Assembly (NCBI GenBank): GCA_963808455.1
Contig: CAWEHT010000125.1
Location: forward strand, 1-15,728
Direction: 5' to 3'
DNA: 15,728 nt
Source: CAWEHT01 sp963808455
GTDB lineage: Bacteria > Chloroflexota > Anaerolineae > CG2-30-64-16
In this document: positions 7,359 through 15,728 of the stretch, one piece after another
How the letters are laid out: the number at the start of each line of letters is the position of its first letter
How positions within the stretch are numbered: the stretch's first letter is position 1
Notes under the pieces: generated by a model
Told to the model about the DNA's origin: nothing
The model's input: only the letters and a program-made list of their open reading frames with translations
Databases searched by the model: none
Made by a program: the position numbers and the translations under genes

Positions 7359-8152
7359 ATGGATTATCAGGTCCGCCTCCCGGTGTTCGAGGGACCGCTG
7401 GATCTTTCACTGCATCTGATCGAGCGTGAAAAGCTCGACATCAGCACTGTCTCGCTGGCCCTCGTTACGGATCAGTTTCTTGACCATTTGCATGGGATCG
7501 AAAGCGTCCAGGCGGCCACCCTGGCCGATTTCCTGGCTATGGCCGCCCGGCTGGTCTGGCTCAAGTCTCGCCTGCTGTTGCCCCAACCCGCCCGGCCGGC
7601 GGAAGAGATGGAAGAGGACCCCGGCGAAACGCTGGCGCGCCAGCTCCGCGAATATAGGCGCTTCAAAGATGCAGCGCAGGCCTTGCAGGATATCGCGGCG
7701 GGCCGGCGCGCGATATGCTGCGGATCGCGCCGGCCCCCGAAGTGGCGCGACATCTCGAGGCCGGCGTGGTGGGCCTGCCCGAGTTCCTGGCCGCCGTGGC
7801 GCGGGCGCTCGGGGCTCACCCTGCCGGCCCGGGGGTGGGCAGTGTGGTGGTGCCCTTCACGATGACGGTGGACGACCAGATCCGCCTCATCGGACGCCTT
7901 ACGAGTGGGTGCCGGACGGTCACTTTCCAGTCTCTTCTGCAAGAAATCCAACGACACGTTACGGGGCAGCGCCGGGGGATCATCGTGGCCGAGGTCATCG
8001 TCACTCTGCTGGCTGTGCTGGAACTGCTCAAGCGCCGCAGCATCGTGGCCAGCCAGGAATGTCCTTTCGGGGAGATTCTCATCACAAGGCTGCCGGGGGC
8101 CGAGATCCCCGCCGGTGGAGAGTCAGGCGAGGCGGAGCCAGGCTGCCGATGA
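7359..8152 (+). CDS. scpA: Segregation and condensation protein A, one frameshift
   Basis: Kleisin subunit of the SMC-ScpAB condensin complex, needed for chromosome compaction and segregation. The N-terminal domain has the hallmark VFEGPLDLSLHLIEREKLDIS and LADFLAMAARLVWLKSRLLL, contacts for the SMC head. The C-terminal winged helix is present (VTLLAVLELLKRRSI near the end). The frame changes at about 7703-7712 in a GC-repeat stretch: adding one base joins ALQDIAAGR to ARDMLRIAPAPEVARHL and gives about 264 aa, the normal size. Unrepaired, the first frame stops at 7865. GGTGG/GGAG lies just before the ATG. scpB is not in the window, although it often follows scpA. The gene ends one base before the convergent glycosyltransferase. 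Confidence 0.88.
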
Positions 8153-8153
8153 C

Positions 8154-9379
8154 TCAGCATCCTGCGGCCGCATAGGCCGCGAGCGCAATTTCGGCCAGCC
8201 CATCCCAGCTGTACATGGTTCGGGCACACGCCCGGGCGGCCACGCCGAGCCGGTTGGCATGCTCGGGATCGGCAAGCAGCGCCAGAATCGCTTCGGCGAA
8301 AGCCACGTGGTCACCAGGAGGCACCAGCAGCCCGCAACCGGCGAGCATGGTGGGCAATTCGCCGACCTCGGACGCGACCATGGGGAGGCCGGCGGCCATC
8401 AGCTCCAGCACCTTGGCGCTGCAGCGGGCGCGGTTCGGCAGCGTATCGGCCCATGGGACAATGGCCAGTTCCTGGCCGGCGAACAGCCTGGGCAAGAATT
8501 GCGGCTCGGTCCAGCCTGCGACCTGCACCCCAGGCAGCCGGCGCGCCAGCTCCCATTCCTCCCCCCCACCCCGCGCCCGGCTATCACGAGCTTCGCCGCC
8601 GGCAGGCGCTCGCTGACCAGCCGCCAGATCTCTGCGACATCCGCGGCCCGCACGCCAGCAAAACGCGTGTAGAGCAGGATGGAGGGCGCCTTGCGGGGGC
8701 CATCCTCTTGGGATAGGGTTGAGGAACGCTGCGGGCCGTCCGGCCGGTCATTGGTGGCGACCCCATTAGCAAGCTTGAAAACCCGGGACGGGTCTGCGCC
8801 CAGCGCGATGGCTCGCTCGCACAGGCATTCGCTGGCGGCAGTCCAGGCGCCGGCGTGTGAGAGGCCGTAGCGTTCCTGCCATGCGAAGACCCGGCGCTGC
8901 GCGGAAGTGTAGCCGGTGCGCGGGTCGTCGTTCCAGCCTCCAGGGCCTTCCCAATCGTCGGTATCCACCACCAGGCGTGTGCCGGGCGGCCAAACGCCGC
9001 CTTGGCGAGGCGGCGCCGGGGTGCGTGTGCCACGCTCAAGCTGCCAGAGCGCCGCCGCCACCAACCCTGACGGCCCTTTGGGCTTGAAGGCGTGCACGAC
9101 ATCCGGACACCAGGCCCGCACCTCAGCGAGGAGGCGCCAGGCAAGACGCACTTGCCAGAAACCGTTGCTCCCGGCTGCGCCTGGCGGAAGGGGCAAGTTG
9201 ATCACCGTGACGCCGCCCTCGCGCCAGCAGAGGCCAGCGTCTTCGGGGCTGTCGTAAGGGGGCACGAAAAGCCGCACGTGGTGGCCCCGCCACGCGAGGG
9301 CTTGCGCCAGCGGGAGCACCCGGGCCCTGGTCGTGCCCTTGGCCCGCAAGCCGAAAGGTGCCACCAAAGCGACGCGCAT
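8154..9379 (-). CDS. GT4-family glycosyltransferase, one frameshift at a homopolymer
   Basis: GT-B fold retaining glycosyltransferase that would transfer a sugar from a nucleotide donor to an unidentified acceptor, about 408 aa after repair. The N-terminal domain begins MRVALVAPFGLRAKGTTRA, with a HHVRLFVPP strand and DVVHAFKPKG. The C-terminal domain has APSILLYTRF, AKLVIAGRG, VAGWTEPQFLP and the donor-binding segment KVLELMAAGLPMVASEVGE. The two halves are in different frames, joined at 8561-8567, where seven G (minus strand) should be eight to read GVGGEEWELARRLPGVQVAGW. It starts 12 bases after the class V aminotransferase stop, so the two are probably one transcript. Acceptor and pathway cannot be told. 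Confidence 0.85.
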
Positions 9380-9391
9380 CGAACGGATGAC

Positions 9392-10558
9392 CTATTGCGC
9401 GGAGGCAGCCATCGCCGCGGCGACGCCGGCGCCCCGCTCGAACGGATGGCCGCACCTGGCCAGCGCGCTTTCCACGGCTCCGAGGGCGCCGAGGATATCA
9501 CTCAGGCTCACGGCGCCCATGTGCCCGATACGGAAGTATTCGGCCTTGATGGCAGGATGCAGGCCCCCGGCAAGCACGACGCCTGACTGCGCCGCGTGAA
9601 GCAGGAATGCGGCGCCTTGCACGCCCGCCGGGTAACGCGGGGCCGTCATCGTGTGGGCGACACAATCCGCCCCTGACGGTACTTGCCCCAGGCCCAAAGC
9701 CGCGATGCCCGACTGCAAGGCGCGGGCCAGGCGTTGGTGCCGGGCCCAGCGTCCCTCCAGGCCCTCGGAAAGGATCTGACCCAGGCTGACGTTCAGCCCG
9801 CAGACCAGGTTGACCGCCGGCGTACCGAAATAGGCGCTTTGTCTGGCCTCATAGGCCCGCATGGCGGGCAGCCAGTTCGACCAATCCGCATAGTAGCTGC
9901 CCACGGGCAGATGGCGGGCCTCGAAGGCTCGCAATGCTCGCGGCCCGATCATCAGCAGGGCCAGGCCCGGAGGCACCCCGATGGCTTTCTGCGAGGCCGT
10001 CAGCGCCAGGTCCACCCCCCAATCGTCCATGCGGAGCTCTTCGCCGGCAACGGAACAGACGCCGTCCACGACGACGAGGGCGCCATGGGCCTGGCCCAGC
10101 CGGGCGAGCGCCCTCACGTCGGCCAGCACGCCGGTTGACGTGTCCACATGGGTGATGGTCATCAGCTTGAAACGGTCACCCCGCAGGGCGTGCTCGACCT
10201 CGACCGGGTCGGGCGCAGAGCCGATCGGGGCGTGCACTTGCGTTACCCGCGCGCCGTAGCGCTCGAGCAGGGCCGCGAAACGCTCGCCAAAGTAGCCCGT
10301 GCTGAGCACCAACGCGCGATCGCCCGGCTCCACGAGATTGCTGCCGGCGGAATCCATGGCCAGCGTGCCGGAGCCTGCCAGCACCAGGGGTTGGCCTTCG
10401 GCGCACAGAAAGACCTGGCGCATGCGCTCGAGGGCCTGCCCAAACACCTCGATAAAGCCAGCTGACACGTGGCTGTCGCTCGGTGCCCCGACGGCAGACA
10501 GCACGGCCGGCTCGAACTCGATGGGGCCTGGGATCATAAGCAGGCTGCGGTTTTTCAT
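9392..10558 (-). CDS. Class V aminotransferase, alanine/serine-glyoxylate aminotransferase-like
   Basis: PLP enzyme of fold type I, 388 aa. The ATG at 10556-10558 is chosen because AGGAG lies 8 bases upstream and the protein then starts MKNRSLLMIPGPIEF, typical of this group. Landmarks are AGSGTLAMDSA (phosphate-binding Gly-rich segment, 61-71), THVDTSTGV (136-144), the PLP pyridine-binding Asp165 in VVVDGVCS, and the Schiff-base Lys191 in SQKAIGVPPGLA. The C-terminal HPAIKAEYFRIGHMG fits the substrate-carboxylate region. These features match alanine-glyoxylate or serine-glyoxylate aminotransferases; related cysteine desulfurases lack this pattern. The exact amino donor is uncertain. The gene is intact, between the DUF169 and glycosyltransferase genes. 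Confidence 0.9.
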   Translation of the reverse strand: MKNRSLLMIPGPIEFEPAVLSAVGAPSDSHVSAGFIEVFGQALERMRQVFLCAEGQPLVLAGSGTLAMDSAGSNLVEPGDRALVLSTGYFGERFAALLERYGARVTQVHAPIGSAPDPVEVEHALRGDRFKLMTITHVDTSTGVLADVRALARLGQAHGALVVVDGVCSVAGEELRMDDWGVDLALTASQKAIGVPPGLALLMIGPRALRAFEARHLPVGSYYADWSNWLPAMRAYEARQSAYFGTPAVNLVCGLNVSLGQILSEGLEGRWARHQRLARALQSGIAALGLGQVPSGADCVAHTMTAPRYPAGVQGAAFLLHAAQSGVVLAGGLHPAIKAEYFRIGHMGAVSLSDILGALGAVESALARCGHPFERGAGVAAAMAASAQ

Positions 10559-10616
10559 GGGCCACGCTCCTTTCGGCATCGATGGACAGCAGCGGAAGTC
10601 ATGGTTTTACAGGTCC

Positions 10617-11355
10617 TTAGCCGGGCAACCGGGCCTTGACCTTCAGCCAGTCTTTCCGGTCCAGGAAACTGCCCCGGACGTTGCCTTCCATTTCCAGGTA
10701 CATCGGCCACGGGATGGTAAAGGAGAGCAGGTCGGCAGGCACGTTGGGCCGGGCGCTGATGTCGGTCATCCCGAGCACGGCGCGGAAAGGCTCCTCCAGG
10801 TTGAGCCGGTCAGGCAAGAGGCAGACGCTGCCGCAGCCGGCCGCGAACCGCAGGATCACGTTGTCGTTGGTCGGCCGTCCGTAATTCGCGAGCGTTGCCA
10901 GGGCCGAGATTCTGATCGGCGTTGGCCAGGAAAACCACCAGACGTGGGCTCTCCTCTTCCGGCTGAACGGCTGCAAGCGGTTTGAACACTCGATAAGGGT
11001 GCGGGTCGATGGTGCTGGGCTGGCCGCCCATGGCTTCCTTGGCCAGCTCTGGTGTCTTCTTGTACCCTTCGCCCTCCCGGTGGCTCGGCCCGCCGCCCAC
11101 GGAGAGGAAGTGTGCGAAGGCATCGGGATCGCCCCAGCCCGCCGAGAATTCCAGGCCGACCATACCGCCCGGGCAAGGCACGGTATCGCGATCGAAGACG
11201 ACAGTCTTGCCCTCCGCCGCCGCACACAGCATTGGGATCAAGCAGCCCCGCGCTCCCTGCTCGTACTGGAGCGCCCCTTCCGGCTTCTCGTTCGTGAAGA
11301 TCAATGCCACCGGGAGCAGGCGCAGCTTCAGTTCATCGGCAAGAATGCTCTGCAT
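10617..11355 (-). CDS. DUF169-family protein, one frameshift
   Basis: Member of the uncharacterised DUF169 family (COG2043), about 245 aa after repair. The ATG at 11353-11355 is preferred over upstream ATGs at 11370 and 11403 because GGAGGG lies about 8 bases before it, giving MQSILADELKLRLLPVALIF. Family features are the opening LPVALIF, a GARGCLIPMLCAAAEGKTVVF segment, GGMVGLEF, the central YKKTPELAKE and the late ILRFAAGCGSVCLLP. Several conserved Cys residues suggest a metal or redox cofactor; that is inference. The frame breaks at 10910-10911: removing one A joins VVFLANADQ to ISALATLANYG. It lies between galT and the class V aminotransferase, 58 bases upstream of the latter. Confidence 0.82.
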
Positions 11356-11437
11356 CTCATATCCCTCCATCGCAGTCAGTCTCGGAGGTTCATAGGGAAC
11401 CATCCATGGAAGATTTTAGGCCAGTTCTGGGGAACCG

Positions 11438-12438
11438 TCAATGATCGTGTGAGCGCAGGAACAAAGCGCTTTCTTCCGGCAGGGCCGTGTTGATGAACAT
11501 GCCGCTGCCCATCTCGAAGCCCGCGGCTTCGTTGACGCGCGGGATGATGGATAGATACCAGTGGAGATAATCGCGCTCCGAGCGCTGCAGGGGCGACGAG
11601 CGGATGATGAAATTGTAGTCCGGATCGTGCAACCCGGCATAGACGCGGTGCAGCACGTCGCGCAGGATGTGGCCCAGGGCTACCAGCTCACCGGGCTCAG
11701 CCGACAGGAAGCTCGGCCGGTGCGTGCGGGGCACGATCCAGGTGTGGAACGGCGACAGGGCTGCATAGGGCACGAAAGCGACGAAGAGCTCGTTGCTCGC
11801 GATCAGCCGTGTGCCTTCTGCGCTTTCGGCCTGCCAGAGGTCGCAATAGACGCAGTTGCCCGTATCATCGAAATAGCGGCCGGCCTCCTCGATGCGGTTG
11901 CGCACATCGTACGGCACCAGAGGCAACCCCAAGAGCTGTGCGTGAGGATGCTCGACAGATGTGCCGGCGCTGAGCCCGTGATTCTCGAAGAAAACGATGT
12001 GCTCGATGCGCGGATCGCGTGCGAATGCCTGGCCGCGCGCCTGAAAAGCAGCCAGGGTCTGTGTGACGGCTGAGCTGTCGAGCAAGGCCAGGCAGGTGTT
12101 CGTGGACCGGTGACTCCACGATGATCTCGTGGCGCCCCACCCCGGTCATGCAGCGGTGGATGCCGTCGAAGCAACGCACGCGTTTGCCTTCGCTGTTCAA
12201 CGCGGGGTATTTGTTGAGCAGCGCGCGCAGCGACCACGGCCCCTCGGCGGGCCAGCGCAGCATCTCCATGGTGGCCGCTTCCTCATTGCCCGGGCAAAAG
12301 GGGCAATCGGTCTTCCTGGCCGGGCGCTGCTCGGTCAGCTCGCTGGCCTCGTTGCAGAAAATCGTGTGGTCGTCGTGCTCGTTCTGTGGCGATGATCACC
12401 CATTCTCGGGTGGCAATCGACTGGCGGATCTCCGGCAC
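11438..12438 (-). CDS. galT: Galactose-1-phosphate uridylyltransferase, two frameshifts
   Basis: Leloir-pathway enzyme that transfers UMP from UDP-glucose to galactose-1-phosphate; cytosolic, about 332 aa after repair, normal size. The start is GTG at 12436-12438 with AGGAGG 6 bases upstream, giving (V/M)PEIRQSIATREWVIIATERARRPHDF. Next come DCPFCPGNE (zinc CxxC), VRCFDGIH and GRHEIIVESPVHEH. The C-terminal part has NHGLSAGTSVEHPHAQLLG (catalytic His-Pro-His) and EMGSGMFINTALPEE. Frame breaks lie at 12357-12361 (four T where three give DFCNEASELTE) and 12094-12095 (CC where one C leads into CLALLDSSAV). No galK or galE is present. It is the first gene of the apparent minus-strand operon. Confidence 0.9.
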
Positions 12439-12491
12439 TCGGCGCCTCCTGGTGCGCATAGCAAGGTGACGCACAGCGCAAAGCAATTCGC

Positions 12492-12519
12492 AAGATATGA
12501 CGGCAAATTGTCGCATCAA
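12492..12519 (-). promoter_or_regulatory. Possible galT promoter
   Basis: On the minus strand, TTGATG (12514-12519) and TATCTT (12492-12497) are 16 bases apart, leaving a leader of about 47 bases to the GTG at 12438. It sits back to back with the tRNA promoter. The boxes are moderate matches only. Confidence 0.35.
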
Positions 12520-12575
12520 CAGCCGCGTGCATCGTGAAGATTGCGCAGGAACTGCCGCAAACCGCAGAAGTTGGT

Positions 12576-12604
12576 TTGACAAGGGCCGCCGACTGGGTTA
12601 GAAT
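12576..12604 (+). promoter_or_regulatory. Promoter of tRNA-Cys
   Basis: Perfect TTGACA at 12576-12581, a 17-base spacer and TAGAAT at 12599-12604. The start site would fall near 12611, about 6 bases before the mature tRNA, so the gene probably has its own short transcript. Confidence 0.75.
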
Positions 12605-12616
12605 CGGCTTGCATCT

Positions 12617-12688
12617 GGCGACGTAGCCAAGCGGCAAGGCAGGGGTCCTGCAAAACCCCCATCGCCGGTTCGAATCCGGCCGTCGCCT
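12617..12688 (+). tRNA. tRNA-Cys (GCA), with an 8-base anticodon loop as written
   Basis: Acceptor arms GGCGACG (12617-12623) and CGTCGCC (12681-12687) pair perfectly, followed by discriminator T (12688), the Cys identity base. D-stem GCC/GGC and T-arm GCCGG-TTCGAAT-CCGGC are canonical. The anticodon is GCA at 12650-12652. The anticodon stem GGGGT/ACCCC encloses CCTGCAAA, eight bases instead of seven, with an extra C at 12647-12648. CCA is not encoded. The promoter and terminator hairpin closely bracket the gene. The extra base may be a sequencing error. Confidence 0.93.
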
Positions 12689-12702
12689 CAGGCATCAGAC
12701 GA

Positions 12703-12736
12703 ACGAAACCGGCCTCCATATGGAGGCCGGTTTCGT
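12703..12736. terminator. Terminator hairpin shared by tRNA-Cys and the convergent aminotransferase
   Basis: Perfect 16-base inverted repeat: 12703-12718 pairs with 12721-12736, centred on TA. It is GC-rich with AAA/TTT ends, and GTTT follows on the plus strand. It lies 15 bases after the tRNA and 13 bases beyond the aminotransferase stop, so it can act on both strands. Confidence 0.75.
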
Positions 12737-12748
12737 GTTTCCAGGCTT

Positions 12749-13842
12749 CTAGGGCAATTTGCGCACGACCTCTGCCAGCCTTGCCACCGCGTCCTCGATT
12801 TCGGAGGGCGTCAAAGCGCAAAACGGCAGGCGGATGAAGGCGTCGCCGCCCCCATCGGCAAAGAAACCGCGCCCGTCGGTCAACTCCAGATTAACCTGGC
12901 GAGCGCAGGCGAGCAAGACATCGGCGGAGACGGAAGCCTGCAGCGAGACGCTGGCGAAAAAGCCGCCGGCCGGCCGCAGCCAGGTGGCGAGGCCGTCCAT
13001 CTGTGCGGCCAGGGCCGCCAGCATGGCGTCGAGCCGTGGCCGATACAGTTCGCATAGGTGGGAGATATTCGGCTCCAACCAGCCGCGACGGATGAATTCG
13101 TAGACGATCGCCTGGTTCAGATAGCTCGAATTGATGTAAGTATCCTCGGCCATCTTGGTCGAGGCGCCGCGGCCAGCGTGTCAGGGAGGATCATGTAACC
13201 CACACGCAGGCCCGGGCTGATGAGCTTACTGTACGACGACATCTGTAGGACGCGATCCGGCGCCAGCTCGAACAAGCTGGGCAGGGCTGCCCCTCGATAG
13301 CGCAGCCGGCGATAGGGCACATCCTCGATAATCCAGAAACCGTGCTGTTGGGCCAGCGCGGCCAGCCGCCGCCGCTTTTCGAGCGAGAGGACGGAACCGC
13401 TGGGATTCTGGAAATCGGGGATCATGTAGAAGAGCGCCGGCCGGTCGCCGCTCGCCAGGCGGGCTACCACCGCATCGACGTCGGGCCCATCGGCTTGCAG
13501 CGGGAAGCCTACCACACGCGCCCTGGCGCGCCGGTAGATTGTCAGGGCCCGGTCATAGGTGGGTTCTTCCACATAGACCGGCATGCCCGGCTCGATCAAC
13601 AGGCGAGCGCAGAAGTCGGCCAGCTGCAATGAGCCCTGGCCAAGCAGCACCCGATTCTCGGCTACCCCTGCCTGCTGGGCAATCAGGGCGCGCAACGGCG
13701 CATAGCCGCCGGCAGACCCGTACTGGAGGATGGTATCCCCTTCCTTCGCCAGCACACTCTGGGCGCATTCTGACAGCTGCGCGGTCGGGAACGACTCGGG
13801 CGGGGGCACACCCCGGGTGAACTTGAGTGATGACGGAGCCAT
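12749..13842 (-). CDS. Class I/II PLP-dependent aminotransferase, LysN/MocR-domain-like, one frameshift
   Basis: PLP aminotransferase resembling 2-aminoadipate transaminases and the catalytic domain of MocR regulators, but without a GntR DNA-binding domain; about 364 aa after repair. Landmarks: LQYGSAGGYAPLRALIA (39-55), LGQGSLQLADF, DFQNPSG (Asn146), IIEDVPYRRLRY (Asp174 and Tyr177) and SSYSKLISPGLRVGY with Schiff-base Lys206. The frame breaks near 13165-13172: adding one base links DTLAAA to STKMAEDTYINSSYLNQA and continues to the stop at 12749. The start ATG (13840-13842) has AGGTG 8 bases upstream, and a good promoter lies just before. The C terminus (GGDAFIRLPFCALT) is complete. The natural substrate is undetermined. 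Confidence 0.87.
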
Positions 13843-13876
13843 AACGGCGCACCTGCCTTAGAATTGACTTACACCT

Positions 13877-13905
13877 GATATACCACGAGTGCAAGATCGC
13901 GTCAA
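13877..13905 (-). promoter_or_regulatory. Promoter of the class I/II aminotransferase
   Basis: Minus strand: TTGACG (13900-13905), 17-base spacer, TATATC (13877-13882), preceded by TGG as in an extended -10. It lies about 35 bases before the ATG at 13842, after the stop of the upstream methyltransferase, so this gene can be transcribed on its own. Confidence 0.6.
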
Positions 13906-13948
13906 TTGTGTGGGCCTGGGAGCCAGATCCCTTCTGGACCGAAGCAGC

Positions 13949-15018
13949 TCAGCTCGCGGTGCAGGGCATGGCCGGGGTCCCGTCATCGCCATCGAGGCCG
14001 GGCAGCATTGGGGGAGCAGTGGCCTCGGCCTCCGCCTGGGCAATCCGGCGGCGCTGCAATCTCGCAGTAGGCCGGCGCCGTGTCGAACCCGACGTAATGG
14101 CGTGCGTGCCGCACTGCCGCCACGCATGTCGATCCCGAGCCGGCGAATGGATCAAGCACGACGTCGCCCACGAAGGAATACAGCTTGATGACGCGTTCGG
14201 CGAGCGCAACCGGGAAAGGCGCAGGGTGCCCATCTTGCGCGCCGATTTGGCGCGATCTCCCAAAGTGACAGGGTCGCCTGCATAAACTCTTCGGGGGAAA
14301 TGTCCGAGACGCCCTTGTCGCGGCGTTCATAGCCCTCTTTGGCGAATACCAGCAGGTACTCGTGCAGGTCGCGGAGCCGTGGGGAACTGGCGCTGCGCCA
14401 GCTGCCCCAGGCGCAGCTGCCGTTGGCGCCCTTGCCTCTGAGCCAGATGATCTCCCCCATGGGGAGAAAACCGACCTGCATGTGGAGCTGGAAGAAATAC
14501 GTGTGCAAGGGGATATAAGGTTTGCGGCCCAGGTTCGCCAGGTTGATCACATAGCGTCCACCCGGGAGCAGGACGCGGTACACCTCCCTCGTGACACGGC
14601 GGATGAGGCTGAAGTATTGGTCCAGCGTCAGCTCGTCGTCGTAGTCCTTGCCCACGTTGTACTCGGCGGCGACGTGAACGCCAGGGCCACTGACCCGTCG
14701 GGGATAGGCATGCTTTCCGAGGATTGGCAGCAAAAGCAGTTCGTGCCAGCGGTTGGCCGGGCCCAGTGGGGTGTGGCGGGAACCTTGCGGTTCAGTGCCG
14801 GCGGCTTCGTGGTCTTCGCCGGGCATCTGGCCGGCAGGGCCCGGTGGCAGCGATTGCCTCTTCACCACATCGGGCACCGTGTCCCCGCCGGCCTGCGCAT
14901 CATTTGGCTCGGCCGTCCACCCTGCCGGGGCGTAGAGGGGCCGGCTGTAGAACCTGGATGCATCATGTGCTTCGCGTTTTGAGGTGCCGAAAGATTTGGT
15001 CGCGGTTCGCTTGGCCAA
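13949..15018 (-). CDS. DNA methyltransferase (TSPPY type), broken into several frames
   Basis: Amino-group DNA methylase of the N6-adenine/N4-cytosine type, about 355 aa if repaired. The likely start is TTG at 15016-15018, with GGAG upstream, giving (L/M)AKRTATKSFGTSKREAHDAS, an N terminus I associate with these enzymes. Catalytic motif IV is split: one frame reads DGSVALAFTSPP, the next YNVGKDYDDELTLDQYFSLI. Then follow LLPGGRYVINLANLGRKPYIPLH, WGSWRSASSPRLRDLHEYLL, GHPAPFPVALAERV and the SAM motif VLDPFAGSGSTCVAA with HYVGFD. Frame changes are needed near 14822, 14664, 14250, 14232 and 14056. With these, the net length is a multiple of three. No restriction enzyme lies beside it. It may be error-ridden sequence or a decayed gene. 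Confidence 0.8.
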
Positions 15019-15213
15019 AGCGTTCTCTCCGCCTATCCGCCCTGCGCTCGTCAACGGGTCAGGCAAGATACCCGGTATCCCAGCGTGTCGTCCCGGGCAT
15101 CCTGCCTGTCTTGCTTGGGAACCCCTGCGGTCACCGGGCTCGTCCGGGCCGCTTGAGAGGGCTCACGAGATCGGGCCGAGAGACTTTGCCGCGCGGTCGG
15201 TTGCTGTTTTCTG

Positions 15214-15728
15214 CTACTTGAAGACGGCCGGGGGCGAAAGCGGGATCAAAGGGCCAGCTCCCGAGGCCGTGGTCTCGCCGATCCAGAACTTCGCAGGCGC
15301 GGGTATTTGGCCCTACCTGGAAGACCTGTACGTGGAAAAGCCCGTTGTCGCTCGTGCCACCTTGCCAGAAAAGTGCGAGGGGATCGACCACATCGTTGGT
15401 AGTTCCCTTGCCGAGCGCGCTCACCGTCAGATCGCCGCCGGCCAGGCTCCTCCACTGGGAATCCGTGTACACGGTGAATCCGACGGAGTTGGGAGGAAGA
15501 CCCGAGACGAGGAGCTGCGTGGGAGCGTTGCCTCCCTTATGCGTGTAGTCGAACTCCATGGGGGCGCCCGCGATCCACTGCCAGTTGCCTATGCCTGTGC
15601 GTGCGCCTCGGTCGGCACGGCCGTGGCCGTGAGCGCGAGCGTAGCCGACAGCGCTCCGCCACCCGTCTCGGAGGTTGCCACCCCGGCAGAAGCAGCCGGT
15701 GGCGTCGCTGCGCTGATCGCGGCGGTGG
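15214..15728 (-). CDS. Secreted or lipoprotein-type beta-rich protein, 5'-partial, two frameshifts
   Basis: C-terminal part of an exported protein that enters from the right edge; no start is visible. It opens with an Ala/Thr/Ser/Gly-rich linker (ISAATPPAASAGVATSE), then GNWQWIAGAPMEFDYTHKGG, PTQLLVSGLPPNSVGFTVYT, DPLALFWQGGTSDNGLFHVQVFQ and PAPAKFWIGETTASG, ending at a TAG at 15214-15216. This recalls beta-sandwich modules in extracellular Chloroflexota proteins, but I cannot name a domain. The frame changes near 15590 (one base missing or two extra, otherwise a TAG stops the linker) and near 15302 (one extra C in CCC). Without the second repair the frame runs on to 15131 in non-conserved sequence. 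Confidence 0.6.

Noticed and set aside
12642..12659. Idea that the enlarged tRNA-Cys loop suppresses the many frameshifts in the window
   Set aside because: The breaks occur at unrelated codons and in both directions, so one tRNA could not correct them; shared sequencing error is simpler.
14362..14982. 206-codon plus-strand open frame opposite the methyltransferase
   Set aside because: The minus strand carries unmistakable methylase motifs across the same stretch; the plus frame is a shadow.
1..15728. Search for CRISPR arrays, transposases, integrases, attachment sites and defence genes
   Set aside because: No regularly spaced repeats, no DDE or integrase-like proteins and no duplicated tRNA end were seen. 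The lone methyltransferase is not enough to call a defence system.

Overview
This window looks like a chromosomal segment from a high-GC bacterium, most likely a Chloroflexota (Anaerolineae-like) metagenome contig. The inference rests on GC-rich genes with strong AGGAGG-type ribosome binding sites, lipoproteins with long Ala/Pro/Thr linkers, a Lactamase_B_3-type MBL protein, and a complete LIV-type ABC transporter. No lineage marker is decisive. I see no phage, transposon, CRISPR array or defence island.

Layout. Positions 1-1376 (minus strand) hold an MBL-fold hydrolase followed by a TPR lipoprotein that runs off the left edge. Positions 1377-2108 are a non-coding stretch with three copies of a TTGACA-containing motif, a strong sigma-70-like promoter and a long structured leader. 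Positions 2109-6850 (plus strand) are a complete branched-chain-amino-acid-type ABC operon: binding protein, two permeases and two ATPases, with a perfect 19-bp inverted repeat after the binding-protein gene. A small winged-helix protein gene (minus) and scpA (plus) follow. Positions 8154-12438 (minus) read as galT, a DUF169 gene, a class V aminotransferase and a GT4 glycosyltransferase. Between 12576 and 12736 lies a tRNA-Cys with its own promoter and a terminator hairpin that also serves the converging gene. Positions 12749-15018 (minus) hold a class I/II aminotransferase and a DNA methyltransferase. A secreted beta-rich protein enters from the right edge.

The binding protein captures a small ligand outside the cell, LivH/LivM form the membrane channel and LivG/LivF power it. 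The ligand (branched-chain amino acid, amide, urea or similar) cannot be fixed from sequence. GalT and the glycosyltransferase share a nucleotide-sugar theme, but no defined pathway is visible.

The most striking property is a set of about 14 single-base frame breaks. They hit the TPR protein, ScpA, glycosyltransferase, DUF169, GalT (two), class I/II aminotransferase, methyltransferase (five) and the secreted protein (two), while 732-7214 and the class V aminotransferase are clean. About half lie in short homopolymers, and every protein reads as a normal family member once the break is repaired. I favour sequencing or assembly error over decay. The extra C in the tRNA-Cys anticodon loop fits the same explanation. 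For broken genes I give one entry covering the whole locus and state where the frame changes. I found no convincing undescribed system.
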